The notes beneath the pieces were generated by a model. It saw only the letters and a list, made by a program, of their open reading frames with translations, made no database searches and was not told the DNA's origin. From NCBI RefSeq assembly GCF_000612665.1, contig NZ_HG942073.1, positions 7,857 to 71,856 on the forward strand: a stretch of DNA of 64,000 nt. Direction: 5' to 3'. Both the position numbers and the translations under genes were made by a program. This DNA comes from Neobacillus dielmonensis. Its GTDB lineage: Bacteria; Bacillota; Bacilli; Bacillales; Cytobacillaceae. Numbering within the stretch: the stretch's first letter is position 1; each line of letters begins with the position of its first letter. This document shows, piece by piece, positions 35,572 through 44,267 of this stretch.

Positions 35572-37009
35572 AACTTCCTCCAACACCGTTTAATAAGTTT
35601 AATTTTTGTACGACTTTGGTGATAAATAGTTTTTCCTGCTTAACCATGATTGGGAGTGAACAGAAGGTATAGTAATTAAAGTTTTTACTGTAATAGGAAA
35701 TACGCTTTAATGCCAATACTAAGCCAATGAATCCGGCAAGAAAACAAGATAACCCATAGGTTTCGATTTTTGAAGTGATGATAGTTAATAAAATATTTGC
35801 CAAGCAATAACTAGTAATCACAAATGCTGCACCTTTACGGTCATCAAAATACAATAATATTTGAATAATAATGAACATCATGATAAAGAAGTAATTCCCC
35901 ACTGTAATAATATTAAAAATGTCAACTTGGTCAGTAGATAAAGGGAGCAACTTAGTGCCAATAGCAATGGAACAAATTGTAAAGAACAACTGAAACTCCA
36001 TAATCCAAGCAAACTCACGAGAAAGGATGCTGAACATTTTTGCTTGCGCATCTTTTATATCATTTAAAGACGATTGACCTAAAATTAAAGAATAGTAATT
36101 TTTATATTCATCATAAAAAGAGGTTTCTACTGCTACAACAAACATCACTATTGCTGGAAGTATGGTTAAGTAGGCATAAAAGACAGGGGTATCGTATATG
36201 GGTGCCATTACAAAGGTACTGCTTATAATTGTCTTTAAGTCTCCCCCCCAGACAATAAAACTATGACCGTACAGACCTAGTGAATAAAACAAGCCTACCA
36301 AAAATAGTGAAGGATACTTTTCCAAATATGTGAGAAAGTCAAAATAACGCAGGTTATTTTTAGGAAAATGTTCTTTAATACTTTTAAAAAAGTACATAAC
36401 AATCACAAAAAAACCAATATCCAAACAAATAAATATTCCCGTTGAACTGTTGATACCCAACCAAGTAAACCCCAATAAAATGAGTAAAGAAGATATCGCT
36501 GCCCCAACTGAAAATCCAACAATAATCTGGAGGTACTTTTTTATTGCGGAAATATATATTGAGAGAAGCCAAATAATAATCAATTCAATATAAAATACAT
36601 AAGAGAAAATCTTAAAAAATATCGGCAAAGGAGAAAATGAATAAAAAATGATCCCTGCAGCACCACCCAGCATAAGATTAATGGCTAGAATACCATATAA
36701 AGAAGATAAGATATTGTCCTGTTGCTCCTGGTAGATTTGATCAGCCAAATAGCGGGATAATAACATGGTGAATCCCCCCGTAAGGAGCTGTGAAAACACA
36801 AAGCTGTATAGTGTCCCACCAAGAAACATTTCTTTTTCGTAATATGGTGTATCCATTAACTCAAGCACGTATTCTGATAAGGTCATTAATGTAATACATA
36901 GGACCATTGGACCGGCAATGACAATGGATGAAAAGGTAAAAGCTCTTATTTTGCCTAAAAAGCTATTATCCTTAAATAAATGCTTTAACTGGAAACCAAT
37001 TCCTGCCAT
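35555..37009 (-). CDS. pelG: Pel polysaccharide exporter PelG
   Basis: 484-residue membrane protein with about 12 hydrophobic segments. The N-terminus MAGIGFQLKHLFKDNSFLGKI is diagnostic for PelG, a MOP-superfamily-like transporter that moves the growing Pel chain across the membrane with PelD and PelE. It overlaps pelF by 25 bp. ATG 37009 follows GAGGTC. Confidence 0.92.
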   Translation of the reverse strand: MAGIGFQLKHLFKDNSFLGKIRAFTFSSIVIAGPMVLCITLMTLSEYVLELMDTPYYEKEMFLGGTLYSFVFSQLLTGGFTMLLSRYLADQIYQEQQDNILSSLYGILAINLMLGGAAGIIFYSFSPLPIFFKIFSYVFYIELIIIWLLSIYISAIKKYLQIIVGFSVGAAISSLLILLGFTWLGINSSTGIFICLDIGFFVIVMYFFKSIKEHFPKNNLRYFDFLTYLEKYPSLFLVGLFYSLGLYGHSFIVWGGDLKTIISSTFVMAPIYDTPVFYAYLTILPAIVMFVVAVETSFYDEYKNYYSLILGQSSLNDIKDAQAKMFSILSREFAWIMEFQLFFTICSIAIGTKLLPLSTDQVDIFNIITVGNYFFIMMFIIIQILLYFDDRKGAAFVITSYCLANILLTIITSKIETYGLSCFLAGFIGLVLALKRISYYSKNFNYYTFCSLPIMVKQEKLFITKVVQKLNLLNGVGGSYETKE

Positions 37010-38424
37010 TGTAAAGACCTCATGCTTTCGTAGATTTGTTTATATTGTTGGATAAACTTTTCTCTTGTATAAATTTGTTTTACTCGTTCCAAGCCATTTG
37101 CTCCCATTTCATAACAAAGGTTTGGGTTTTCGGCTAATCGAATAATCGCTTCTGCCATTTCCACATAATGCATAACAGGGACGATGATCCCAGCTGATCC
37201 AATCCCATCATTGACACCGTAGAGTAGTTCCTTACAGCTGCCTACGTCCGTACTAACAAATGGTTTCCCACAGGCCATCCCTTCTAACAAAGCCAATGGC
37301 TGGCCTTCACTTATACTTGAAAGAACTAAAATATCCATTCGTCCAATATATTCTTTAATATTTACCGATCCGGTAAAATAGATATCTTCCGCTCCAAGTG
37401 ATTCTAGTAATTGTAAGCATTCCTCATAATACTCTGGGTCTTCCTCATATGGACCAAATATATAAAATCTTGCCTGCGAAACTGTCTTTTTTACAATGGA
37501 GAAACTTTGAATCATTGTCTTGATATCCTTGATTGGCACTACCCTGACAACAGCACCAACATTGACATAGGCGGCTTCTTCTGCCCCTTTTTGCGGCAAG
37601 TTACTGAAATCTTCCGGATTGACTCCATTAGGGATGATGGTTATTTTGTCTTCGCGGCAGCCTATTTCGGCCTGTATTTCTTTATTTTTATTAAATAAGC
37701 TGATCACTTGGTTCGTGTTGGAATAGGCACAATGGGATAAGCTATAGAAATATTGAATCCACAAATCCTTAAAATACCCTTTGATCCAATCGGATTTAAT
37801 AATTTCTTCTTCTCTTTCTCTTGTATAAATGCCATGCTCAGTTAATAGATACGGTCTTTTATATAGATACTTTCCATAAGCCGCCACCATACCTGCATAA
37901 CCAGTCGAAACACTATGGTATAGATCGGCTTCCGGAACAGGGTTTTTTAAAAGCCAAAATAACGGAAGCAGCATAGAGCGGACTGACCAAAATAACTCCG
38001 TAAATGGAATTTGCGAGTATCTCTCTAAACAAAGTTCATGGATAATATCAAAGAGGTCCCGACTCATAATAAAATTAGATATGGAACTCATTTTCCGGCT
38101 CCGAAAAAGGGAGAATAACAAATTCCAATCAGTCTGGTCTCTATTTAGTAACGATTTAATTACCCTTTTTTGGTCTTCATCCAAGCGAAACTCTTTGCCT
38201 GGTTCCCCAATTTCTGATATATAGGAATCCAAGAAAACTTCTCTTACTTCTATTAAGTTATCAGGTAATTTGTATTTAAATTTGCCACGCATTTTTTCTT
38301 GGGCTCCAATTGCAAAAATTATAAACTCATGCTCAGGCATATTGGTAATTAGCGTTTGTATCCAACTCGATACACCACCAGTTACGTAGGGATACGAGCC
38401 TTCAGCAACAATACAAATCCTCAT
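36985..38424 (-). CDS. pelF: Pel glycosyltransferase PelF
   Basis: 479-residue cytoplasmic GT4 glycosyltransferase that polymerises UDP-GalNAc/GlcNAc into Pel. The N-terminus ICIVAEGSYPYVTGGVSSWIQ is the PelF glycine-rich loop; the C-terminal Rossmann domain has VVRVVPIKDIKTMIQSF and the EX7E element SEGQPLALLEGMACG. Its ATG shares one base with the stop of the deacetylase gene (TAATG), indicating translational coupling. Confidence 0.93.
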   Translation of the reverse strand: MRICIVAEGSYPYVTGGVSSWIQTLITNMPEHEFIIFAIGAQEKMRGKFKYKLPDNLIEVREVFLDSYISEIGEPGKEFRLDEDQKRVIKSLLNRDQTDWNLLFSLFRSRKMSSISNFIMSRDLFDIIHELCLERYSQIPFTELFWSVRSMLLPLFWLLKNPVPEADLYHSVSTGYAGMVAAYGKYLYKRPYLLTEHGIYTREREEEIIKSDWIKGYFKDLWIQYFYSLSHCAYSNTNQVISLFNKNKEIQAEIGCREDKITIIPNGVNPEDFSNLPQKGAEEAAYVNVGAVVRVVPIKDIKTMIQSFSIVKKTVSQARFYIFGPYEEDPEYYEECLQLLESLGAEDIYFTGSVNIKEYIGRMDILVLSSISEGQPLALLEGMACGKPFVSTDVGSCKELLYGVNDGIGSAGIIVPVMHYVEMAEAIIRLAENPNLCYEMGANGLERVKQIYTREKFIQQYKQIYESMRSLQWQELVSS

Positions 38425-40256
38425 TACTTACCCTCCAGTTGAATGACTAGCTTGTTATCTTTTGCATGTACCAGATATCGATCATCACTGACCTTCTCTA
38501 CTTCACAATTCTTACTGCTTAGTATGGATTTTTCCGTTCGGAGCAGAAAATCCAGGCTTCCGGAAAAATTATTAATATTTACAGTTAATTTACTATCTTT
38601 CTCAGTAATAAATATTTCTGACTGTGAATAATTTTTTAGTTTTTCTGCGCTTTCAGAAGCGGTCGTGCTTTTCATCCATGGATATTTCTTCTTCACATCA
38701 TGCATCATTTGTCCAAATTGCTCTGAAAGTACGCTCCAACTGTCGCCTTTATTTCGGTCTTTATCCAGCACATCGTCCGGATGAATAAAATGAGAAAATG
38801 ATCCAAACATAGTTGCTGAAGCTGCGGTCATCCATTTATTGTTGTCCGAATAATGGTAATCGGAAGTTAACCGTGGAAGCTCAATAAACTCATCTCCAAT
38901 TTCATATTCTTGCACATAGGAGACCTGCTCCTCATCTTGAATGTATAAAGAAGCTAAAATATCAATAGATGGAATTGCTTCTTTGATGGCCTGTTTCCCT
39001 TCTTCACTTAAAATATTAGATGGTGGTACGTAAGTATGCAGGGTATAATTAGGAAAAATGCTATCAAAGTAGTCCTTAGCTTCTTTGAGTGAGTCTGCCA
39101 TATCTTTTTCACTTTTCCATGCTTTGTATTCTAATGACTCAACTTGATCTTGGTCTGTTGTCAAGGATTGATGGTTATATCCATGTACTCCTATTTCGCC
39201 CCCCAGTTTGATCAAATCCCGCCCAAAGGTTTTTAATGTTTCTATTCCAATCCTGTCCTCAAATGGACCGGTAGTTTTGTTATTATAAGTTTCGATTAGC
39301 ACTCCTGTATATTTCACATCTTCTTTAGTTCCGATTTGTTCAATATCCGGCCACCATATATCACGGAAAAATGTTGAAATATTGCGTCTATACTGTTTAT
39401 AAATATCTTCATTATAGCCTTCCGGAAAAGGTGCCGGAAAATCATCAATATAGACCACCTTAGAATTCATTATCGGGTATATAAAATCACCATTTAAATA
39501 ACTTAATGCCCCAACAATAAATCCGCGGTTCAGTTTATCACCGAGCATCGTACCATTAAACACCATAAAGGTCCCTTTACCATAGGCTGTACTCCATAGC
39601 AACGGTACATTTTTGAGGGAAGAAGCCAACACTTTACTGGAAGAATTGATTTGAACAGGTAAAGTGCTGTTAACAAGAAAATTATCCTTAACCTTCAAGT
39701 TATTTCCCTTTAACAGAATATCAGAAACAAGCTTTATTCCTTCAATGGTCTCATATTCATTACCTAATTCGTAAATACCCAGTTTACGATAAATAGTAAA
39801 AAAACCATCCGTTAGTTCTGGCCGGACTTCGAAGAAGACCTCCCCGCCTTGATATACATAATTCGTTATGAAATTAATATCATTGACTTTTTCTAAAGAT
39901 GAAAAGGCAATGATAATATTTTTATATTTTGACAGATCCTCAGGCAGATCCGACACCTGGACTACCTCTAAGTTCTTTTTTATATACTCAAATGTTTTTT
40001 CATTATTATTTTTTAATGCCACACTATCCGAATCTTCCGGGTCATAAACTAAAAGATACTCATCACTGTTAAACTGCTCCGCTTCTTTTGCCGAAAGAGC
40101 AGAAGTAGGTTTTGTTGTATGATCGTTTAAATTTCCATTGCCAGTATTCAATTGTAAAACATAATTAGAACGGGCCAATTGAATTACAATTCCAAAAAGA
40201 AATAAAAAGACGATGATTATAATGATGTTCTTACTGATTTTAAATTCATATCCCAC
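38424..40256 (-). CDS. pelA: Pel deacetylase (PelA deacetylase-domain type, DUF2194)
   Basis: 610-residue protein anchored by an N-terminal helix (IIIIIVFLFLFGIVIQLA) with an extracellular body. A Rossmann-like DUF2194 region (about 60-255) precedes a CE4-type deacetylase with YIDDFPAP (first Asp pair) and IGVHGYNH, whose H-x3-H binds metal. A beta-rich C-terminus follows. The glycoside hydrolase domain of Pseudomonas PelA is absent, as in the described Gram-positive Pel clusters. It should partly deacetylate Pel during export. GTG 40256 follows AGGAGG by 6 nt. Confidence 0.88.
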   Translation of the reverse strand: MGYEFKISKNIIIIIVFLFLFGIVIQLARSNYVLQLNTGNGNLNDHTTKPTSALSAKEAEQFNSDEYLLVYDPEDSDSVALKNNNEKTFEYIKKNLEVVQVSDLPEDLSKYKNIIIAFSSLEKVNDINFITNYVYQGGEVFFEVRPELTDGFFTIYRKLGIYELGNEYETIEGIKLVSDILLKGNNLKVKDNFLVNSTLPVQINSSSKVLASSLKNVPLLWSTAYGKGTFMVFNGTMLGDKLNRGFIVGALSYLNGDFIYPIMNSKVVYIDDFPAPFPEGYNEDIYKQYRRNISTFFRDIWWPDIEQIGTKEDVKYTGVLIETYNNKTTGPFEDRIGIETLKTFGRDLIKLGGEIGVHGYNHQSLTTDQDQVESLEYKAWKSEKDMADSLKEAKDYFDSIFPNYTLHTYVPPSNILSEEGKQAIKEAIPSIDILASLYIQDEEQVSYVQEYEIGDEFIELPRLTSDYHYSDNNKWMTAASATMFGSFSHFIHPDDVLDKDRNKGDSWSVLSEQFGQMMHDVKKKYPWMKSTTASESAEKLKNYSQSEIFITEKDSKLTVNINNFSGSLDFLLRTEKSILSSKNCEVEKVSDDRYLVHAKDNKLVIQLEGK

Positions 40257-40266
40257 TTTTTTCCTC

Positions 40267-41154
40267 CTACAACCAGAAGCGTATGAGACTCAATCCCTGA
40301 GCGGATAACTTTACAGGTTGTTTTTTTAAAGTTGTAAGAATGTCTTGTAATTTCTGTGAGTTCGAAAGTTTATATTGCAATTTCATGGCAGTAATATAAG
40401 CCATTTCATCATTTGGATATTCGGCTAAAAATTTTTCGCAGAAGTAAGCAGCCTTATCGTATGCCCTCAGATTTAGGTCACAATCGATTTTATCGATATA
40501 ATGTTGTTTTTGGCTTTGTTCACTTAAGAGGATTCTTTCTAAGACGGAAGACTGAAGGGACTGGTATTGCTTATAGGTCCCTTCATCTAAAAAACCGCTA
40601 TTTATATACGTTTTAATCACTTCCGCATACGATATGAGGACTTCAGGATCATTCGGCCTTTCCTCTAATACAGATGCTAATTCTTGAATAGAATTCATCA
40701 GCTTCCGCTTCATTTCCATAATCGCGGTAGCTGCATAGTGTGATGTTTCGGAATCATCACATTTTAGGGCTTTTTCGAGTACGATCGGGTTACCAATTGA
40801 GTTTTCCTTTAAACTATGAATCATCAACTTCCTTTTAATACTATTATCATTTAGCAGCAGTGCTTCTTGGATGGGTACGAAATTGATTTCACTCTCAACG
40901 TCAATGGTTTTATACAGGCTGATCTCGCCTTCAATGACTGTTATGGGTTCATCATTACCATCATGTGTGGATCGTGGTTGAGAATTATCGGACTTGATGG
41001 GTTTAAACAAATAAACCACAAGTAAGAATCCCAAAAACGGAAAAAAAGTGATTAATAAAGATTTTATTAAAATATTTTCCTTTTTCCGCCTGATACCAAC
41101 AACCGCGTATCCAATACATACTAAAAAGTAGAATAGAACAAGAATTTTAAACAT
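40267..41154 (-). CDS. pelE: PelE-like TPR protein
   Basis: 295-residue protein with two N-terminal membrane helices (FKILVLFYFLVCIGYAVVGI and SLLITFFPFLGFLLVVYLF) followed by a helical TPR-like cytoplasmic domain (about 120-290, with HYAATAIMEMKRKL, DPEVLISYAEVIKTY and AYDKAAYFCEKFLAEYPND). This layout and its position between pelD and the deacetylase gene match PelE, which holds the PelDEG complex together. ATG 41154 has AGGAAG upstream and overlaps pelD by 8 bp. Confidence 0.85.
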   Translation of the reverse strand: MFKILVLFYFLVCIGYAVVGIRRKKENILIKSLLITFFPFLGFLLVVYLFKPIKSDNSQPRSTHDGNDEPITVIEGEISLYKTIDVESEINFVPIQEALLLNDNSIKRKLMIHSLKENSIGNPIVLEKALKCDDSETSHYAATAIMEMKRKLMNSIQELASVLEERPNDPEVLISYAEVIKTYINSGFLDEGTYKQYQSLQSSVLERILLSEQSQKQHYIDKIDCDLNLRAYDKAAYFCEKFLAEYPNDEMAYITAMKLQYKLSNSQKLQDILTTLKKQPVKLSAQGLSLIRFWL

Positions 41155-42076
41155 AGGCTTCTTCCTTATTATCAAAAAGTTTATTCTTTCTACTATTATC
41201 AGAAGTTAATAATTGTTCATGTTCAAATGCACGGGTGAGAGCTGAAGAGATCAGGTTTGCTGTGACAAACAATAAATTTTGGTAGGATAATGTCAAGTAT
41301 TCAAATTCGGGATTATATAGACCTACTACTCCAATCACCTGGCCCTTAATCGAAATGGGTGCCACCAGCGTTGGCAGATTCGGATCTAAATCCTTATTGA
41401 TCTTTACTGTATTTTTTTCAATCGCTTCAAGCAAAGTGTTTTGTTTCCTAATTTCCAATGAAGCAGGTACCACCAATGCAGTGGATTTCTCTACTAATCC
41501 CAAAGTCTTCTCGGAATAATCCAGCAGATATAAGGCAGCTCCACTTGTTTTCATAATTTTTTCCAAAATGGTAATAGAAGAAGAGTAAATGACGGAACGG
41601 TCTAAGCTGTTTAAATCCTTCATTACTTCGTAAACAGTTGCAATGCTGTTATTTGTATATAAAACTTGATCCTGTAATTCATTTTTCACAAATAATGTAT
41701 CCTTATATAATGATGTTAAGGTTTCAAGTTTTTCTTGAATGGATTCCATCTCAGAGCGAGAGTTTTGAACCATTTTTTCTTTTTTCTCTAAAACATATCC
41801 CATTGATAATCCAATAAAGATATATAGCCCTATGTGAACTAAGGTAGTATGGTCTATTAGCTGTGAGATGATTTCCTGACCATTGAGTATATTTTGGTAA
41901 AAGAACCACACGGAAGCTAACCCAATAGATAAAATGGATTGACTTCTTCCGAATAAAAATGAGGCAGTGACAATATAGAAGAGTCGATAATCTAGGAGGT
42001 TGAGTGAATTATCTAGTAAAGAGCTGATTACGATCATTGAAAGGAAAACTGCCAGGTTTTCAATATATGGTATCAA
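41147..42076 (-). CDS. pelD: PelD-like membrane GAF protein lacking a c-di-GMP receptor domain
   Basis: 309-residue protein with about four N-terminal membrane helices (to residue 95), a coiled coil (about 97-140) and a GAF domain (about 150-285). It then ends after a short charged tail. Characterised PelD proteins continue with a degenerate GGDEF domain whose RxxD site binds c-di-GMP; no such domain and no RxxD is present anywhere here. The context (galE before, pelE after) makes the assignment firm. The start TTG 42076 has only a weak ribosome site. Regulation may therefore be transcriptional or through a GAF ligand. Confidence 0.85.
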   Translation of the reverse strand: MIPYIENLAVFLSMIVISSLLDNSLNLLDYRLFYIVTASFLFGRSQSILSIGLASVWFFYQNILNGQEIISQLIDHTTLVHIGLYIFIGLSMGYVLEKKEKMVQNSRSEMESIQEKLETLTSLYKDTLFVKNELQDQVLYTNNSIATVYEVMKDLNSLDRSVIYSSSITILEKIMKTSGAALYLLDYSEKTLGLVEKSTALVVPASLEIRKQNTLLEAIEKNTVKINKDLDPNLPTLVAPISIKGQVIGVVGLYNPEFEYLTLSYQNLLFVTANLISSALTRAFEHEQLLTSDNSRKNKLFDNKEEAYV

Positions 42077-42105
42077 CGGTCGGAAAACTACTCGCTTTTT
42101 TGACT

Positions 42106-43050
42106 TTATTTGATTCGTACTTTCCCTTTTTTTTTTTCACTATTTGCATGAAACCATTGATACGTTTTCTCTAAACCCTCTTGAAAGTTATGGAAGGGAA
42201 CCCAGTCAAGGTCCTTCTTAATTTTTTTATTATCCAATCTAGAATGTTTTATATCGCCTTTTTTGGAAGGGCCATAAATTACTTCTTTTACATCTGTTAA
42301 CATTTCAAGACTAGCAATAAAGTCATTGACGCTTGTTTCTGTATTCGTTGAAAGATTGTAAACCCCTGCCAAATCATATTCGACAGCGCGATAGATCGCG
42401 AATGCTACATCCTCTACATAGATAAAGTCCCTAGTTTGCCCTCCATCTCCAAATACACGTAAAGGTTCTTCTTCAAGTACGTTGTTAATAAAGATAGATA
42501 TAACTCCACCTTCTCCGACTGTTCCCTGTTTTGGACCATAGACATTTGAGAATCGAAAACAAAGTGTTTCCACGCCGTACACTTCACTCCACTTTTTGCA
42601 GTAGAGCTCACCGACCCATTTATTGATACCGTATGGGGATAGCGGATCACAGGCAGAATCTTCTTTTAATGGTATTTCAGTATTATTTCCGTAAACTGCA
42701 GCAGATGAAGCAAATACAACCTTTTTCACTTTATATTTATTTGAAAGTTGAAGTATATTGGCGAGACCTAAAACATTTGATTGGGTATCGAGGTAAGGGT
42801 CCCCCATTGATGTCCCGACATTAACCTGGGCTGCCAGATGAACAACAACATCAAATCGATTAGATTCGAAGACAGCTTCACATGTAGGATCCTCAACGTT
42901 TTTTTCAAAAAATTTGTGTTTGAACTGGACGTTTTCCTTATTCCCTGTCGATAGATTATCAATTATATAAACTTCATGACCTTCCTTATAAAACCTCTCC
43001 GCTACAAAGGAACCAATAAATCCGTAACCACCTGTTACAAGCACTCTCAT
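42106..43050 (-). CDS. galE: UDP-sugar 4-epimerase (GalE/PelX type)
   Basis: 314-residue extended SDR. GGYGFIGSF (7-15) binds NAD, and SSAAVYG with YGINK supplies Ser, Tyr and Lys. In this position it probably interconverts UDP-GlcNAc and UDP-GalNAc to feed PelF, as the GalE/PelX of other Pel clusters does. ATG 43050 follows AGAGGTG, only 35 bp after the SinR-like gene, with no terminator or promoter in the gap. Confidence 0.9.
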   Translation of the reverse strand: MRVLVTGGYGFIGSFVAERFYKEGHEVYIIDNLSTGNKENVQFKHKFFEKNVEDPTCEAVFESNRFDVVVHLAAQVNVGTSMGDPYLDTQSNVLGLANILQLSNKYKVKKVVFASSAAVYGNNTEIPLKEDSACDPLSPYGINKWVGELYCKKWSEVYGVETLCFRFSNVYGPKQGTVGEGGVISIFINNVLEEEPLRVFGDGGQTRDFIYVEDVAFAIYRAVEYDLAGVYNLSTNTETSVNDFIASLEMLTDVKEVIYGPSKKGDIKHSRLDNKKIKKDLDWVPFHNFQEGLEKTYQWFHANSEKKKGKVRIK

Positions 43051-43085
43051 GCTAACACCTCTGCGTATTTTTTAGTTGTACTTTG

Positions 43086-43427
43086 TCACTTTTTGGATAT
43101 TCCGTTTTTTATTGCCTGGTTAATCTCCCTTAAATCCTCCTCATCAATCAATCCAGCCTCAAGGGCAGTATTAATCAAGTTACTCCAGTCTTTAATAGGT
43201 TCTTTTTTGGCATAAGGTTTGGAAATTAGACTTTCTGGACTTAAAAGGTTTTTGATATCTACGTCTAAAGCCGCTGCAATCTTTGCCAACACCTCAATCG
43301 ATGGATTCGCTTGGATACTTCTTTCAATATGACTTAGGTAGGATTTTGAGATCTCTGTTTTTTTAGCCAGTTGAGTCAGAGTTAGATTTCTTTCATGCCG
43401 TAATTGCTGGATTTTTGTCCCTAACAT
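43086..43427 (-). CDS. SinR-like XRE-family repressor
   Basis: 113-residue regulator. The N-terminal helix-turn-helix (about 5-60, TQLAKKTEISKSYLSHIERS) and NPSIEVLAKIAAALDV closely follow B. subtilis SinR (111 residues), and the C-terminus (DWSNLINTALEAGLIDEEDL) resembles the SinR/SinI helical dimerisation hook. SinR represses matrix genes in B. subtilis. Here the gene is the first of the galE-pel transcript, so it probably controls Pel and itself. Its promoter contains SinR-type boxes. Confidence 0.88.
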   Translation of the reverse strand: MLGTKIQQLRHERNLTLTQLAKKTEISKSYLSHIERSIQANPSIEVLAKIAAALDVDIKNLLSPESLISKPYAKKEPIKDWSNLINTALEAGLIDEEDLREINQAIKNGISKK

Positions 43428-43474
43428 AAAATAATGAGCCTCCTATAATAAATTCCACTCCTTTCACCTAAAAC

Positions 43475-43507
43475 ATTATAACGAACATTTTGTTCCTTGT
43501 AAAGAAC
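43475..43507 (-). promoter_or_regulatory. Promoter of the sinR-like/pel operon with SinR-type boxes
   Basis: On the coding strand TTTACA (43503-43498) and TATAAT (43480-43475) have a 17-bp spacer. GTTCTTT (43507-43501), which matches the SinR consensus GTTCTYT, overlaps the -35 box. A palindrome GAACATTTTGTTC (43483-43495) fills the spacer. A bound SinR-like dimer or tetramer would block RNA polymerase, so the operon should be autorepressed. Confidence 0.65.
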
Positions 43508-43664
43508 AATAAAGGTAAAAAAAACCCTTTAGTTTTTAACAAATACTATAATGTTTATTACTATTTTTCTAGATTATATATGGGAGATATTTACTATTAC
43601 CTGGTTAAACAAATGCTTAATAATAGATTGAATACATATGGTTGATCTAAAGAAGCTTTACCAT

Positions 43665-43805
43665 TTAGTTTAATTTCCTTTTTCTATAATTTATGGCACT
43701 TTCAATGATTTGTTTAATCTCTAAAAGCTGTTCCTTTGTTGCATCCTGTTTAATGTAACGAACTGTTTTTTTTATTGTTTTAGGAAATTCGTCCCTACAT
43801 TTCAT
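43665..43805 (-). CDS. 46-residue protein, possible SinI-like antirepressor
   Basis: Short gene from ATG 43805 (AAGGAGCTG upstream) to TAA 43665, same strand as and 238 bp before the SinR-like gene. The protein MKCRDEFPKTIKKTVRY... is predicted helix-turn-helix-like and basic. Aligned by eye, its KEQLLEIKQIIESAI resembles EEDLREINQAIKNGI at the end of the SinR-like protein (7 of 18 positions identical over this stretch). SinI also copies the SinR C-terminal hook and sits upstream of sinR. The Trp of SinI's first helix is absent. It could equally be an unrelated small protein. Confidence 0.65.
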   Translation of the reverse strand: MKCRDEFPKTIKKTVRYIKQDATKEQLLEIKQIIESAINYRKRKLN

Positions 43806-43860
43806 TATCACAGCTCCTTGTGAAATATAAATTATTTACAGGTATATATAGCATAGTTTT

Positions 43861-43915
43861 GTTCTGTATATAGAACGATTATTTATATAATACATCTGCC
43901 ATTACTTACCGTCAA
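43861..43915 (-). promoter_or_regulatory. Promoter and palindromic SinR-type operator of the 46-residue gene
   Basis: On the coding strand TTGACG (43915-43910), a 17-bp spacer and TATTAT (43892-43887) form a good sigma-A promoter. Ten bases downstream of the -10 box lies GTTCTATATACAGAAC (43876-43861), an inverted repeat of GTTCT with a 6-bp spacer, covering the likely start of transcription. Its half-sites match those at the sinR-like promoter. Confidence 0.65.
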
Positions 43916-43944
43916 CTACTTTTTCCATTATTGTGTTAAAGTCA

Positions 43945-43979
43945 TTGACACCCGTGCCCTCTTGTAGTAATTTTATAAT
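43945..43979 (+). promoter_or_regulatory. Promoter of the methionine operon
   Basis: TTGACA (43945-43950) is followed after 17 bp by TAATTT (43968) and after 23 bp by TATAAT (43974), so the exact -10 box is unclear. It lies 25-60 bp before the S-box leader and runs divergently from the 46-residue gene. Confidence 0.55.
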
Positions 43980-44003
43980 AATCTAATAAAACAAAATATT
44001 GGA

Positions 44004-44176
44004 TTCTTATCAAGAGAGGTTGAGGGAAGGGCCCGATGACACCTCAGCAACCTTCAATGGGATTTTCATTGAAAAGGTGCTAAGTCCTGCAAATTACTCG
44101 GTAGTTTGCAAGATAAGAAGAATGACAATTGGCCGTGATTTACAAAAGTCTTCTTCTTAATAAGAAGGCTTTTTTT
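44004..44176 (+). promoter_or_regulatory. SAM-I (S-box) riboswitch
   Basis: Helix P1 is TTCTTATC (44004-44011) with GATAAGAA (44112-44119). Between them are the conserved AGAGAGG, GAGGGAAGGGCCCGATGA, ACCTCAGCAACC and AAGGTGCTAAGTCC blocks of the S-box. SAM binding stabilises P1 and frees the downstream terminator (44147-44176); without SAM the 3' side of P1 can pair with the terminator's TCTTCTTCTTA. It controls metI and the genes after it. Confidence 0.95.
44147..44176 (+). terminator. Riboswitch-controlled terminator
   Basis: AGTCTTCTT pairs with AAGAAGGCT around CTTAAT (one G-U), followed by seven T residues. It is the expression platform of the S-box leader. Confidence 0.9.
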
Positions 44177-44267
44177 GTTGATTAATGCTTTAACGCCTTC
44201 TAGCGTTAAAGTTTCGGCTATTCCATCCATTAGTTAACTTATTTCAACTTACCAAGGAGTGTGCGTC

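Noticed and set aside
43428..44003. CRISPR-like or phage attachment structure in the AT-rich gap before the S-box
   Set aside because: The repeated GTTCT/AGAAC words are explained as SinR-type operators; there are no regular spacers, integrase or tRNA.
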